Positions 11,701 through 23,752 of a stretch of 64,000 nt of DNA are shown here, one piece after another. Below the pieces are notes generated by a model. That model had not been told where the DNA came from and made no database searches. It saw nothing but the letters and a program-made list of their open reading frames with translations. Numbering within the stretch: the first letter of the stretch is position 1; each line of letters starts with the position of its first letter. A program made the position numbers and the translations under genes. Source of the DNA: Parastagonospora avenae f. sp. tritici 18332-5 (Eukaryota; Ascomycota; Dothideomycetes; Pleosporales; Phaeosphaeriaceae). The stretch lies in NCBI GenBank assembly GCA_022559985.1, contig JAFJTR010000037.1, positions 186,001 through 250,000 of the forward strand, in the 5' to 3' direction.

Positions 11701-14700
11701 TATCACGTGCCTTAGCCGCTTTTACTGGATTTGATGCTTAGTGAGTCATTTTCAAATATGAGAAACAACTAACCTTGCAGCTTTGAGGCGGACGGCTGAA
11801 CCATGTCTTTCTGGGAGTCGTGTTAGTAGGAACAATTCGACCTGCTGTGGCAATACATACTTTGCGAGTGTGCGACAGAGCTTCATATAGAGTTCGGTGA
11901 TACTTCGAAAAGCCTAGACTCTTCTCGAGGAAGGAAAATTCCAGCTTGTCGGCCACTTTCAAGGCATCTAAGCAGCCCTGGAGATCTGCCTCGCGACCAA
12001 ATAGTCGCTCAAGCTGCTCATTGTCGGCTAATCGTGCGAGGCTCGCAGGTGTTCCGAACAATTTGAGGATGGCCGCAATATCTTTGTTACGGCGCTGTAA
12101 AATGTACGCCTGAGCAAGCTTCTTGACAACAGGGGCAAATCTGATAGATACAAGTCTAGCCACGATGTCTTCGAGCTCAACACTGAGGTCACCAGGTGCC
12201 CGGACATGCTCATCGTATGGCTCAGAAGCGAAAGAGATAAAGTCGATGGTTTCAACCACAACATTGTAGCAGAACTTTTCTTCTGCCATGGTTCCATGTT
12301 GTTTGACTCTCAGGCCTTGCTCGAGCAATCTGTTGTAACAGCGCGCTGTTTCTGCCCACCCTTGGCCGCGGCGAATCTGAGGCAAGATCTTAAGCATGGC
12401 ATGGTTCGGAAGCAGATCTTTGTAGCTGAATGCAGGAATCATGCAAAGCAGGACATCGTTCTGAGTGCCAAGTCCGACATTCTCGATTCGACGTACGACC
12501 TTCATTAATTGACGGTGACGCAGCGTCGGACGACTCCATGTGTCCACAAACTCATGAGAGTCGAAGGTATGGCGGTTTTCGATGTCGACGTCTTCTTCGC
12601 TGCTCAAGATCCCCTGGCGGAAGCAGTTCTCCGGGAGCTGCTCTACTACACTCCAGATGAATCCAGTGAAGAGATGTTGGGCCAGGATATTGGGAAGGAT
12701 GCCGCTCGACGAGATTGCCAACTCTCTGGCTCCGGTTTTGGAAGACAGATGTCTTGTATCGTCTGAAAGTCACAGTTAGTATCCAACATGAACAGAAAGC
12801 GGAGTTTGCAAGCGTACGATCTTTGCTACGACCATTGAATCCGATCATCAAGTCAGTGGCTTTGGCGTTTCCCCTGGCTTCGCTGCGATTCCATCTATAA
12901 CCTATCTCCTCCAACTTCTTATCTTCTCGGTGATTTGGGGCTACTTTCGACGATGTTGATCGCGAGTCGCTCTGTTCAGCAATCAACTCATCTACCCACC
13001 AAGACAAATCCCTCTTCAACGAACCGTCCTCGAAGTCGTCTCCAAGGATGCGACAGTAATTGTAACGCATGTCTACGCCTGCTTTTGTCCGCCTCCAATT
13101 GGGTAGATGAAAGGTTTGACCGGGTGTCTTGTTTGCGTTTGCCTCATCTGAATTTTTCTGCACATCTGCCGCTTGTGCCTCGATGCTGGCTATCCAGAGA
13201 GACAAGATGGCGTCAACTGTCCCGATACCGGCTTGCCATTTGTCAGTGTTGGGAGACTTCTGTATAGGCACAGTGACATAGTCTTGACGTCCGATACCTG
13301 GCTCAGTCGATAGCCTGATGGTCTCGATCACCCAGTCGAAGCTATCTAACCGCTTTGGAAAGAATTCATCCATAAACGCCTCTACAGAGTACACCAGAGA
13401 CCGCGCACTTTCCAGCGCCTCAGAAGGCCATTGGCTTAGATCCCCCAGTCTCTCGCGCACACGAAGTAGCTGCTGGCTAGATGCTTCTTCTATCGAAAAC
13501 GAAACAGACGACTGTTCCATGTTGGAGAGATCATGGGTTCGCTTGAGAGGCCCTGGCTGCTTGGATGGTAATTCAGAACGGTCTTTCGTGATCTCTTGTC
13601 CATCTCGCGATACTTGAGTGCGCTTCACATCCTGAAGCGTGTCGGACAGATACGGGCGATCGTCACTAGCTTCAGCAGTTTTGACTCTCCAGCATAGAAC
13701 CTCATTCGGTCGCTGCTGATTTAGAAGTGGTATTCGTTCTTCCAAGCCCATATGGAAGTTCCTGAATGTCGGGAAGTAAACGAGTCTGGTGGCGAGGAAA
13801 TCAACTTCAAATCGAGGAAACGCTCGGCAGTGACATGGCTCGCGACCCAAACGACGCCTTATCAAAGCCCTGGCAAGGGCCATAAGTAATATAGCAACGA
13901 GCTGTGCAATTGAGATCGGATACGTCAGACCTCGTAGGCCAATAAATTGTATGATGAACCCTGTTCCGGCTGCGACAGCTGCACCTACAGTTATGAGCTC
14001 CCACTTGCGAGGATTTGTGCGAGACTGGTTAATCTGCACCATTAGCCCCAAGATTGACATCGATGCCTAGTCAAGCGAACATTCTGAACGTACATCGCTT
14101 GTTATATAGTTTCCACCCTTTGTACTATCGTCAGATCCATCTAAAAGTCGAAGTGTAGATCGCGTGCTGCTGTTGTTCGCTTCAGGTTTTGGTCCCATGT
14201 CCTCGATGCGACTGGATGTGGTTATGTGGTGTTTTGGTCCCGCGAGGATCGCATAACCGCTGAAAGACTGATCGTTAACTTCTTGACTTTTCTGAAGCCA
14301 TAGGAGTCGGGGACTATCAGCCATGCTAGCTTCGCTTTCGCTTACGTTTATTCTCTCTTGTGCTGTTTCTCCCCCATTTTTGTTGCGAGATAAAACTTTC
14401 CAATTGTACTCAATTGTGTTCCGCTCCACAGCTAATGAACATATTCCGACCCCTACTGAGAGCATTACGGAACCTGCTATGTAGCAAGAGTAACCATAGG
14501 CTTTCGGTTGGAACTTTATGGCCCGTCTCGTGGGTTCATGGTAGACTGTTACAGTGGCGATGGCGATCAGGCCGGCTTGGAGCGTTACTGCAGTCAGTGC
14601 AGCGATGAATGTTTCGTGTCCTCTCCTGGGAAACGAGTTCTCGAATTGATCGGAAGAGAGACCTAGTTGCAGGTTTGGCGGGCCGAGTGATTTAATGACA

Positions 14701-15471
14701 TTGTTTCGATTGGTTTGATCTCTTTTCAAGGTATGCTTCACGCCGGTGAGTCGTCCCAGGATCCCGCTGATGACCTGATAACTCCTGCTATGGTATTCTA
14801 TATGCTTTCAGCCTGGCATTACAAACCGAATGCGACTATCTTCATTACCTTCGATTTCCAACAGCTCAGTCCTTGAACCCTCTTGAGACGAGGCAGTTTC
14901 GAACGTGTGAATACCACAAGAAACGTCCCTTTCCAAAGTCTCCTGTTCGGTAGCTTTATTGTCCATGGTGGATTTATTGTTTCCAGTGCAATCGGGTACG
15001 CTACATGAGTCAAGCCTCGTTCGGTCCGTCTCTTCATCTCTCCGTTTGAGTGTCTCATACTCATGGGGAAAGACGAGTATCTGAGCGATCTTAGGTTTCC
15101 CCAAGACACGTATGATAGACTTTCCGTTGAAGAGCTCGCAAACTTCCTTTGAAGTGGAAGACATGAGTTCGATCTCGGCAAGGGCACGGTTTTCTCTTCC
15201 ACGACCGATGAAGGACTTTGCTATCCTAGGACCCTGAACACGGATTGCGCCCGCTATTGCGGTCAGAATACCCAGAGGCACCATGGCGAAAATGAGGTGA
15301 TCGACCCATGTTAAACTCTCACTCGTAAATTGCTTGGCGAACTGGTCTCCGAAGAGTGCAAGTAGCCTAGCCAATTAGTATATATCCCTGTACTCTCTGT
15401 GTCTGTACATACGGTGCAATGTCAGTGAACAGGTTGAATGCAAATTCGGCGTTCTTGTCATCGTCGGCCAT
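8794..15471 (-). CDS. Large membrane-anchored ankyrin-repeat protein with C-terminal SPRY domain
   Basis: Ten exons (introns 15367-15412, 14785-14826, 14034-14093, 12763-12817, 11811-11860, 11725-11773, 9444-9559, 9281-9330, 8946-9014) sum to 6141 nt, an exact multiple of three, predicting about 2046 residues. The N-terminus (MADDDKNAEFAFNLFTDIAP, then LLALFGDQFAKQF) leads into a hydrophobic segment near residue 50. Two more segments lie near 260-310 (FIAALTAVTLQAGLIAIATV; YIAGSVMLSVGVGICSL), and a double one near 445-495. A conserved-looking helical block covers about 840-1136. Then come about 12 ankyrin repeats (for example GWTPLHYAAF, GMSPLHLATKNGH, GRTAIHLAASHGHD, GQTPLSLACENGHE, DRTPLHVAAANVH) to about residue 1800, and an SPRY domain from about 1870 (FYFEVTVLN, GLGFCNKRYPMGAMPGW, YHGDDGALF, VGVGLNLETG). 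From memory, similar uncharacterised fungal proteins share this N-terminus. Function is unknown; scaffolding or sensing at a membrane is inference. Splitting it into separate genes would break the phase match at every junction. Confidence 0.87.
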
Positions 15472-16500
15472 ATTGACACGATTTCTGAGATCAGCAGGGA
15501 ACGTATGTGACCCACAGCCAGAGCTGTATCAATTCTTGAGCTCTAAAAGGAGCGAAGCATTGAAGCAGATTAGGCAGAAAGTCGAGGTGATGAGTGAGAG
15601 CGGGTTTTGGGCGATTGTTCGACAAGGCTGAAATATGTAGTGAGACAGTGCGACACGCTGGTGCGATGGAAATTGATCAGCCCAGCACCGGCTATTAAGC
15701 ACATTTGCAAAAGCAAAGTTGCCCTAAAGAGGCATCTCCGATGCGCCTTGTTGATGTAAGCGAAGCGGCTTGCGAGTGATGGGGGCCAAATGATGGCGGG
15801 CATTATCGCCGCTGCACGCAATGTGCAGATTAATGGCACAACGTCCACATAATGATCTACATCACTAGCAGACCATTGGTAACCTCGGGCCAGGCTGAGA
15901 TGTTGTGAATGAGAGATCGCGCAAGCTCTGTAGGCTTGAAAATTAAAGTTGTCGTTTGGCGTATCTTGCTCGCACAGCGCAAATCGCGGTGCGTAGGAGC
16001 TTACGAAGCAGTGAGATTGTGTCCCAAAGTAGTCGAACGTATAGCTGGCGGCGGGAGGACAGGTGGTGCTGATGTGCAAGAATACGAGACCAGGTGCTGA
16101 GCAGGTTGCGGCGTCGTGGTAAGCGTCCCTGCTCGGGAACCCTGCGTTCCTGCTTGGAAAGGAAGCGACGTCCTTTCAGGAACTTCGGAGCGTCAAATGG
16201 CAGCCTCAAGGCCAAGCACTGACGATCATCTTTGAAAAAATACTATCATAAGACTCCAACGCTCTGTGCCATAACGGCTGTGACGACATACACAGTATCC
16301 TACCACCTTGATCTCAGTAATGCTCCGTAGATGCACATAACAATAACGAAAACTTAGAAGAAATGCAATGCAATCGAATGCAACACCCAAGCAAATAATC
16401 AACAACCCGAACAAATAGTGACCCAAATCCGCCATTCCCACCATCCAGGGTATCATGAACTTCAAATATACTCCTCGTTCACCATTGAATGCTTCTATTC
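15472..16500. other. Intergenic between RA/PH gene 3' end and ankyrin/SPRY gene start
   Basis: About 1 kb. A 169-codon minus-strand ORF (15570-16079) has no motif, no hydrophobic or repeat pattern and compositional features of chance. It lies in the promoter of the ankyrin/SPRY gene. No RNA gene or repeat seen. Confidence 0.5.
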
Positions 16501-19363
16501 CTACTTTCCTGAGCGATCGATGATAGGCCCACCCGAGTCAGGCAGAGCAGACAAGAGACTACCCGGCGCGATTTGATTGCCTTCTTTGAGGTTGATCATG
16601 GGGCCTGTGGCTTTTGAGCCATCCATGACTCCACGGCCAGCGGTGGCGGGACCTTGCGAGTACCCAGCTTGTGCGAGTAGGCCTCCAGTAAAAGCCTCGC
16701 TATCGTCTTCTGGCGCCGCGGTGTGATTGTTTTGCGTGTAAGCGGCCAGTGGCTCACCGCGGCCCTTGAGTGACTTGGTGCGTCCGTAGGTGCCGTGGTA
16801 GCGCGATGCTGTTGCTGGTCGGGCACGCCAGTCGGAGGATGGAGGCACTACGATTGCCTCCTCGATTGACGTTGCGCTCTCCACTAGGGGACCGCTGCGA
16901 GCTCCAGGTGTGTAGCCTTTACCCTTGCCGTTCTTGGAGTGCTGGGGTGGCGGGCGGTATGTTGGTGTCAGGTCTATCAGAGGTTCTGGCATGCCTGGTG
17001 CGCGCTTTGAGGCAGTGCGTTTGAGGTCGCTCGAGTTGCGCTTGTGGTGGGTGCTACGCGTGCTATGCACAGAGGACCTACGGCTCAGGCCTGACTCGTT
17101 GTTCGTTGCAGCCATGCGGTCTATGCCACTAATCAGTGATGGACCATCTGTGAACGGTCCGTTTTGCTTTTGCTCTCGCTCCTGTACTGCCTTCTGGCGG
17201 GTCGTGTATGCTCGACCGAGAAGCCCAGTCGCCGCAAATGTCTCTTCTTCCGGTTGGTCCAAGCTTTGTCTTGCTGGTTCTTGTTGCGTATTGTGTGAAG
17301 GAACGCTGTCGAGGAGTGTTGCATTTCTTTGATAGGCGGAAGGCGGTGGCTGCTTAACACGTATAGATTTCTTGCGGGCGTGCATAGTGTTGGCACCAAG
17401 TCCTGCTAAGGGCTTATCGTCTGGGAACTCTCCGGGCTTATGGACTTCAATCGAGTCCAATGTCTTGTTTAGGCCGTCAAGATCCATGAACGACGAAAAG
17501 GTCCCAAGTTGGTAGTGAGATCCCACAGACTCACCCCTCGTGTGGGATGATGTGACCGGTCCTCCAGCGCCACCGGAGACGCTTCGCTGTGCATGGGTCT
17601 TCTTCTTGGCACCTTCGCCCAATTGATGCTTCAAGTACCAGCTTCGCCAGCGCTGCAGGGCCTTGTAGAACATGGTCGCTGTGTCTCGGTCATTGGTGCA
17701 GAAGAAGTGCACGTATTGCGACTCGTCGGCAAAGATGTTTGATTTTTGCAAACTCTTGACCGCAAAGCAGATCTTCTTTGGTGGCTTGACCATGGCCAGC
17801 TTCTTTTGCGTGACTGTGTATATGTCGTAGTCTGTCATGGTCAAGATGTTCTCTTGGTCCTTCTCTTTCGCCTTCTCATTCTTGGTCATGACTAGTTGGC
17901 CGTCGGGTTTTAGGGTGAGATAGCGTTTCGACCACTTGCCAGGGCGTGATGAGTACTGGATGAAGCAGGACATGCCATCTGGCCTCGTTTCGGACACCTT
18001 GTAGGCAAGGAGGTCGTCCTGGTCGATGCCGTCGAGTTCAGAGTCGATGATGGTGAGGTCGTTCTGGTTGTCGGCATCCCAAGAGTTCATGACATCCCGC
18101 ACGTACTCATAGTTCCGCAGGGGTCGCATAATGCTGACTTTGATAAACAGCTCTTGCATTACTGCTGTTCTGACATCAATTGGCTCAGTCAGCACAGTGG
18201 CAGCTGTCTTAATCAAATCAAGAGGGGTAGTGGTGGGCGTGACTGGTAGTAGGATGCGCTTCTGGCCACACACGACTGCAACTCGCTGTCGTTTTGTTAG
18301 CATTTCGTCCGACATGAGAGTGCATTCAACCCACCCTATCTCCAGCGTTCACGGCCGATGTTGGCGCGTCAATTCCTCGAACTGCGCCGCCACCTCCTGG
18401 CTTGATGGTCTCTGCCTGGCGGTCCCCAAGATCCAAAGCGAGCTGAGGCGCTTTGGATGCAATGACGGGAGCTTCTGGAGTCAAATCGTCCTTTCTCCGC
18501 TTGAAGAGGCCAAAGTTGGTGTCGTGTCGTGGGGGCGATATGGGAGGTGACGAAGACGGGGCCTTTGCAGTGCGAGGTCTCTGCTCCTCAATCTTTGCCT
18601 TGCGTTCCAGCTCTTCCAATTTCACTCTCCGGGCCTCCTCTTCTCGCTGCTGGAGCACTTTGTGGGCCTCTGCCTTCCGCAGCCGCTTTCCCCGATCGCG
18701 CTCGGCCCGCTGCTCGTCTTCCTGTCTGCGCAGGGCTTCTGCTTCCTCTGCTTCGCGCTGGGCTTCCCGAAGTGCTGCTTCCTCCTCCTCCCGTCGCAGC
18801 CTCTCCACCCGATCCAGCTCGGCTTGTTTGGCGTCTCTCTGTGCGCGGGCCTCGGCCTCGTATTTCTCCTTCATCAGCCGCTGCCGCTCGCGCTCCTTCT
18901 GCAAGAGCTCCCGCGCGCTGTCCTCGGCCCTGGGCGACCTTGGTGACCGCGACTGGGCAGAGGCGGGCCCGGCAGCATCTTCGCGCGTTCTCGCTGTCCG
19001 GGGGCGGTGTTGTGCCGGGTTTGAGGCATTCTGAGGGGAGCTCGCAGCGCGTGTCCGTGAGGTGGAGGGCTGCTGTGTCGGTGGTGTTTTGGGCGTTAGG
19101 ACGGTGTTGGTGCGCGGAGGGGGCAGCGCAGGGGTGGTCGCGTGCGTGACTGTCGGTCGGCGGTGGTAGCGGCTCATGCTCCTGCTGATAGGGGCGTCTT
19201 TCTTGGGCTCCATGTCGGATACTGCTGGCAGTGAAGGTACTGCGGGAACTGGTGGTGCACTGGGTTGCGGATGTTCTTGCTGCTGCTCTTGTGCGCGTCT
19301 TACGCTCCTGTAGCGCGACATTTTTGGGGTTGTCGTCGCTGGGGGGACTGTCTCTGTAGCCAT
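16501..19363 (-). CDS. Coiled-coil, Ras-association-like and PH domain protein
   Basis: Two exons (intron 18286-18334, with a GCTAAC branch site) sum to 2814 nt, giving 937 residues. The start at 19363 (MATETVPPATTTPKMSRYRS) has a good context. An upstream in-frame ATG at 19600 would add a hydrophobic stretch and is less likely. Residues 1-190 are Pro/Ser/Arg rich, and about 195-290 form a charged coiled coil (repeated RERQR, REEEEAALREAQREAEEAE). From about 343 a ubiquitin-like Ras-association fold begins (RVAVVCGQKRILLPV), followed near 440-560 by a PH domain (SRPGKWSKRYLTLKPDGQLV, ending at YKALQRWRSWYLKHQ). The C-terminal third is disordered and Ser/Pro rich. RA followed by PH is the module of RIAM/lamellipodin and Grb7-type adaptors, so coupling a small GTPase to membrane and cytoskeleton is plausible but inferred. 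The RA call is from fold-like pattern and position only. Confidence 0.82.
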
Positions 19364-20529
19364 GTCGGCACGTGTATGGAGTGCGACAGGGCGGCGGCGC
19401 TGGAATGTAAGGGACCAAAACAACAGCACGCATGCAGCACAAATGAGTGAGGGGATCAAGAGCAGACAAATAGGGCGCACGCAAGGCTGAGTATGGAGAG
19501 TGGATAGCACGGCAACTGCACGCGCACCTGGCTGTGCCTCGAATCGGTTACCGGGGCTCGATGACCGAATCTCCTGCTTGACGGGGCAATTCGCATGCAA
19601 GAAATTAAGTACGCCTAACTATGCACGCGGGAGGCAAGAGCCGGTTGGCTTCTTGCGTGGTGGGCACGTTCAGGGGAATGGTTGGTTTCGTCCTAAATTG
19701 ATCAAAATAGCCGACCGTTCCAGCGCCTAACTATAGACGCGACCAGCAGCCTAGTCGCGCATAAACGATGCACGCTTTGGGCCCTATTATGAATCAAATA
19801 TCACCATGCTGTGGCTGGTTTACGCCGCCTGTTTCCTCTTTGCGACTGCATCACGCTGTCTCAGCCACTCGCCCCTTGATCAGCCCTGCATGACCTGCAG
19901 CGGGCGGGACGATCATGCACGTCCCCCAACGCCCGCATCATGCGTGTGGCGGGTGCACCTTTTCTCTCTCAGACTCTTTGCTCGATGTAAACACAAGTCA
20001 ATAAACTAGCTTGCCAGGCATGTGGTTGTGATATTATTCCACACCCCACAAGAATGCGCGCCTTCACTCAGTCCGGCGTGGCAGGTGACAGTAACGTCGA
20101 TACATTCGTAGCACGCTCGACACAACTCGCAATCTGCGCTACTCTCCATCATTACCCCATGCTTTGTTTATCATGACTGCTCATGGCGTCTAAATTCTGG
20201 CATAACCAAGAGTATAGATAGGTATGCGCAGTGGATTGGGAGTACTGCCCTTGCGTGAGTTGGACAGCATGTCGTCAACCATGACGGAAATCTACCAAGA
20301 GCATCAGCAAGTAGCCTGTTCAAAAGCCTGAAGCTGTACAAACATCACTAGGCGTCAGACTTTATAGCAAGTCGATGGGCATCTATCTTCGTAGCTGATG
20401 ACGTGCAGTGGGTGGTGGCAGCAAACATTTTCCGGTTCTTCTTTCACCTTCTCCAATCAGCTCTCCTACATTCGCTCAACATCTGCTTCAAATCATCTCT
20501 CTACTTCTCCATCCACTTCTACATCAACG
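19364..20529. other. Divergent intergenic region
   Basis: About 1.17 kb separating the minus-strand RA/PH gene from the plus-strand GT25-like gene. It includes two near-identical short motifs, cctaactat followed by gcacgcg or agacgcg, at about 19614 and 19727. A CT-rich tract just before 20530 looks like a fungal core promoter or 5' UTR. No gene seen. Confidence 0.45.
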
Positions 20530-21700
20530 ATGCATTCTACTAGTCTCATCTCTGTCCTCACCCTTATCGCCCTCGTTCTTTTCACCACACATATCCTCTT
20601 TCCATCCTACTCTGACCCCGGGGATATCTTACTAGCCAACTCCACGCTCGGATTCGGCACTATACTAGCAGTCAGTCACGGTAAATCGCCTCGCCGCTCC
20701 GGTCTTGTATGGGCCGCCAACCTCACCAGTCTGGACATTACGATACCAGATCAACCGCAATGGACCGAAGGCGGTTTCCAAGCGTTCAAGGCGGAGGAGA
20801 GCACTATCAGCAGGGAAAGCGCGCTTGCATGGATGGGTCATCTGAACGCTTTCAGGCGGTAAGACTTGAAGTCATATTTGAAAAACAGCTTCAGTTCGAC
20901 CTGTACATATAACACACTACTCCAGCTTCCTAGCCACCCCCCACGAAACAGCGCTCATAATCGAAGACGACACCGACTTCTCCCTCCACATCCGCCAGAC
21001 CCAAATTCCACTCCTAGCCGCCGCAGTACGGAAGCTCTTCGGCTCAATCTCCGCCTCTCCCACCGACTACTGGGGCCCGCGAGGCGCATGGCAAATCCTC
21101 TACCCAGGCCACTGCGACGACCTGCCCCAGCCCATTGAGCCCTCTCATCTAGCATACCGCGACCCCACATCTCCACCTCACACCTCTTTACACCCATCTA
21201 CACAAGCCTTCCTCACCCCCAACCCGCTCCCGCCACAAACCCGCATCTTGCATCGCACGCACTACCCCTTCTGCACATTCGCGTATGCCGTGACGCGCGA
21301 GTCCGCTGCGCTCACACTCGAGCGATTCAGCAAGGAGAAGGAGGGCGGCATGTCGGCGTACGACGTCCAGCTTCTCGAGGCGTGCACGGGGAGCTGGGGG
21401 TGTTGGAGTGTGGTGCCCGAGCTGTTTCATCATGCTGTTGGGGCGAGTGAGATTGGCCGGCAAGATGCGGGGGGACGGGGAGAAGTTGATGTAGAGGCGC
21501 CGGAGAGAGGGACGTGGAATGTAGAGTGTGGAGCGAGGGAGAAGGGGGTTTGGGTCGATGGGGCTGATGAGGAGGTTAGGGAGGAAGTGAAGAGGTTGGT
21601 TGGGGATATGGTGATGAGGGGCGAGTGTCCGATTGATAAGATGGACTTGGAGAAAGTATGGAGAGGGTGTGAGTTGGAGGAATGCGGTGCGCAGTCTTAA
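20530..21700 (+). CDS. GT25-like glycosyltransferase (LPS-biosynthesis type)
   Basis: Two exons (20530-20858 and 20926-21700, intron 67 nt) give 367 residues. The N-terminus MHSTSLISVLTLIALVLFTT is a signal anchor, implying a type II Golgi/ER membrane protein. A GT25 pattern follows: WAANLTSLDITIPDQPQW, then ALAWMGHLNAFR, then FLATPHETALIIEDDTDFS, where the EDDTD stretch is the probable metal/nucleotide-sugar site. Next is a WGPRGAWQILYPGHC block and a C-terminal region with YPFCTFAYAVTRESA and DVQLLEAC. Fungal members of this family are common and mostly uncharacterised; sugar donor and acceptor are unknown. The gene is convergent with the F-box gene, about 305 bp between stops. Confidence 0.85.
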
Positions 21701-22005
21701 TGACGTACAAGATTGCTGCATGAGTATAAAATCAAGCGGAAGCAAGACGAACAATGGATGACTTCAGCACACAAGACTACTCAGCTACAAAGAGAGGACA
21801 TCCCATATTTCAAGTCAAAATGAATTCATTCAAAAAGGTCCCTGTGCTCTACACAAAAAAGGTTGCCCTGCGTCTTAGTCTAGGTATCATGCCTACATGC
21901 CCATTTCCCTATATCGTACACAAATCGCGGATAACGAAATGGATGGGTATCCAAGAAGAAAAGGAAAAAATGTGAAGAAGAGTACGCCGTCCACCCAAGT
22001 GCCTG
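21701..22005. other. Short convergent intergenic region
   Basis: The 305 bp between two converging genes; it presumably holds both 3' UTRs. The first 300 bases show only short ORFs without motifs. Confidence 0.4.
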
Positions 22006-23752
22006 TTAACGCCACAAATCCGCCCTGGAAGCCCGCTTCTCGCGTCCCGCGTGGCTCATCCAGCTTGCCCGTGGGCTAGGCTCGCCACCAAAACTCTGAG
22101 AATGCGAGTGTCCGTGTCCAAGTCCTGCAGTGGGACCAAGGTTGCCAGCGCTCCTTGGTCGTGCATCGTCTGCTGGTATAGCAAGGAATCCTCCGAAGCC
22201 GTTCGGTACTACCACACTCTTTCTTGCATCTCCTCCCCATTGCGGGCCAAGTCCTTTGTGCGCCGAATAGCTGCTTACTGGTCGTCCAACAGATATTGAT
22301 GCGCGACGTCCATGACCCTCCGGAGGTATAATAGATGTGAAGATCCACTCGAGCTCATCAAGACCTTTCGAATAAACTTCGAGTGGCTGGTTGAACATGG
22401 GAGGTGGTGCTTCGCTGAAAGGTCTGACAGGTGGTGCTAGTGTAAGGATCTCTGGGAAGTCTGGGTCGCGGACGTAGAGCTGGCGGAGTGCGGGAAGGCA
22501 ATTGTTCATGAGCGACTTGGCAAGGTACTGGTAGTAGGAAGCGCTAGGGGGGTACAGATGATTCGAGGAGGTGGATATGATCTCGTAGTTCAGCTTGTGT
22601 AGTGTATAGGAGCCCATGGGCGGAATCGGGTCTAGCGGAAGGGCAGCTGCTACGAGTGCAGTGAACTCTAGAGTCTTCAGACTTGTCGCCGCCTGTAGGA
22701 CCATGTACAGAGAGGTAGGCAGAATGTCGGAGCAGTTCTTTATGACAAGGGTCCGTAGCCTGTTTGCACACATGGGACTAGAGAGGTACTGCGCCAAACC
22801 TTCGGCAGTGACACCGTGCACCTTTTCCAGCCTCAGAGTGTCTAATGCCGGGAAATCGGGCAGTCCTGGAGCGGTATGGAAGGTGGAGTCATTCATCCAT
22901 GACACACCAGTAATGACGAGTTCGCTGAGGTGGGGAAGCATTCCAAAGACCTGTCGCAGTACGCTCGGCTCAACGTGAATCTTGTTCAGCTCGATGACAC
23001 TCAGCTCTTGCCAGTAGCCGTGCATGAGCGACTCGAGTGTCTGCTCTCCGCCCTCATTGTACTTCATCTTCCTAATGTGGGGACAGCGCGCCTGCAGCTC
23101 CTGCCGCAGCAACTGGCACGACGGGTCGCCAGTATAGAAGCCATCTGGCAGATCGATATATTCGAGGTTGGGACAGCCTGAGACGGTCCGCGCAAGGTCT
23201 GCCTTTGCCGACTCTCTCAGCATGTATGGCAGCTTGACGAAGCGCACGCGCTGGCCGAGGTACTGGTTGCCGCGCACGCTCTGGCATAGCTGCTGTAGTC
23301 GGGCGGTGGGGCGGTCGATCTCGTCTCCGTGGCGCGACTTCCTTCGCTGGTCCGCAAACACCTCTTCGAGTGCGCAGTAGTGGACAGCGTCAATCCGGAT
23401 GCTGTTGTATCTGCACAAGTCAGCCTCGATGCTGTCTGGTAGCAGCATTCCACACCTACAGTAGCCCGGCAGCAACGCCGTACCATTGTCGCCTCGTCAG
23501 TGCGCAGTGCGCCAGGTCGCGCATGTCACAGCTCATGCACCCATCGTTGCCACTGTCTTCACTGCCATCCAGCGTTTCGTCGGCCGAGTGCGGGCAGAGC
23601 TCCTCAAAGATGCGGCGCAAAACATTCTCCGGCAGCCGTTGGGTCTGGTCAGGTCCGTTGTACGTGTAGGAGGCCGACGAGTAAGCTTCATTCCATGGAG
23701 CTACATTGGCGGGCTTGCTCTTCTTACGCGAGAAGCGCTTGAAGAAGCCCAT
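22006..23752 (-). CDS. F-box / leucine-rich-repeat protein
   Basis: Two exons (intron 23411-23459) sum to 1698 nt, giving 565 residues. The N-terminus is basic (MGFFKRFSRKKSKPANVAPW). An F-box-like segment follows: RLPENVLRRIFEELCPHSAD, an acidic insert, then CDMRDLAHCALTRRQWYGVA and, after the intron, LLYNSIRIDAVHYCALEEVF. The middle has irregular leucine-rich repeats (CPNLEYIDLPDG, LSELVITGVSW, LDTLRLEKVHGVT, LRTLVIKNCSDI, LKTLEFTALV), and the C-terminus is disordered with Ser/Arg clusters. F-box proteins recruit substrates to SCF ubiquitin ligases; the substrate here cannot be read from sequence. The F-box is interrupted by a Gly/Asp/Ser-rich insert, so its Skp1 contact is less certain than the LRR part. 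Confidence 0.85.

Noticed and set aside
12552..14060. Separate 502-codon gene with membrane segments
   Set aside because: It is an exon of the ankyrin/SPRY gene: its 3' end past 12818 is out of frame, and splice sites at 12763-12817 join it in phase to the next exon.
15570..16079. 169-codon minus-strand ORF in the ankyrin gene promoter
   Set aside because: No motif, no splice extension and chance-like composition.
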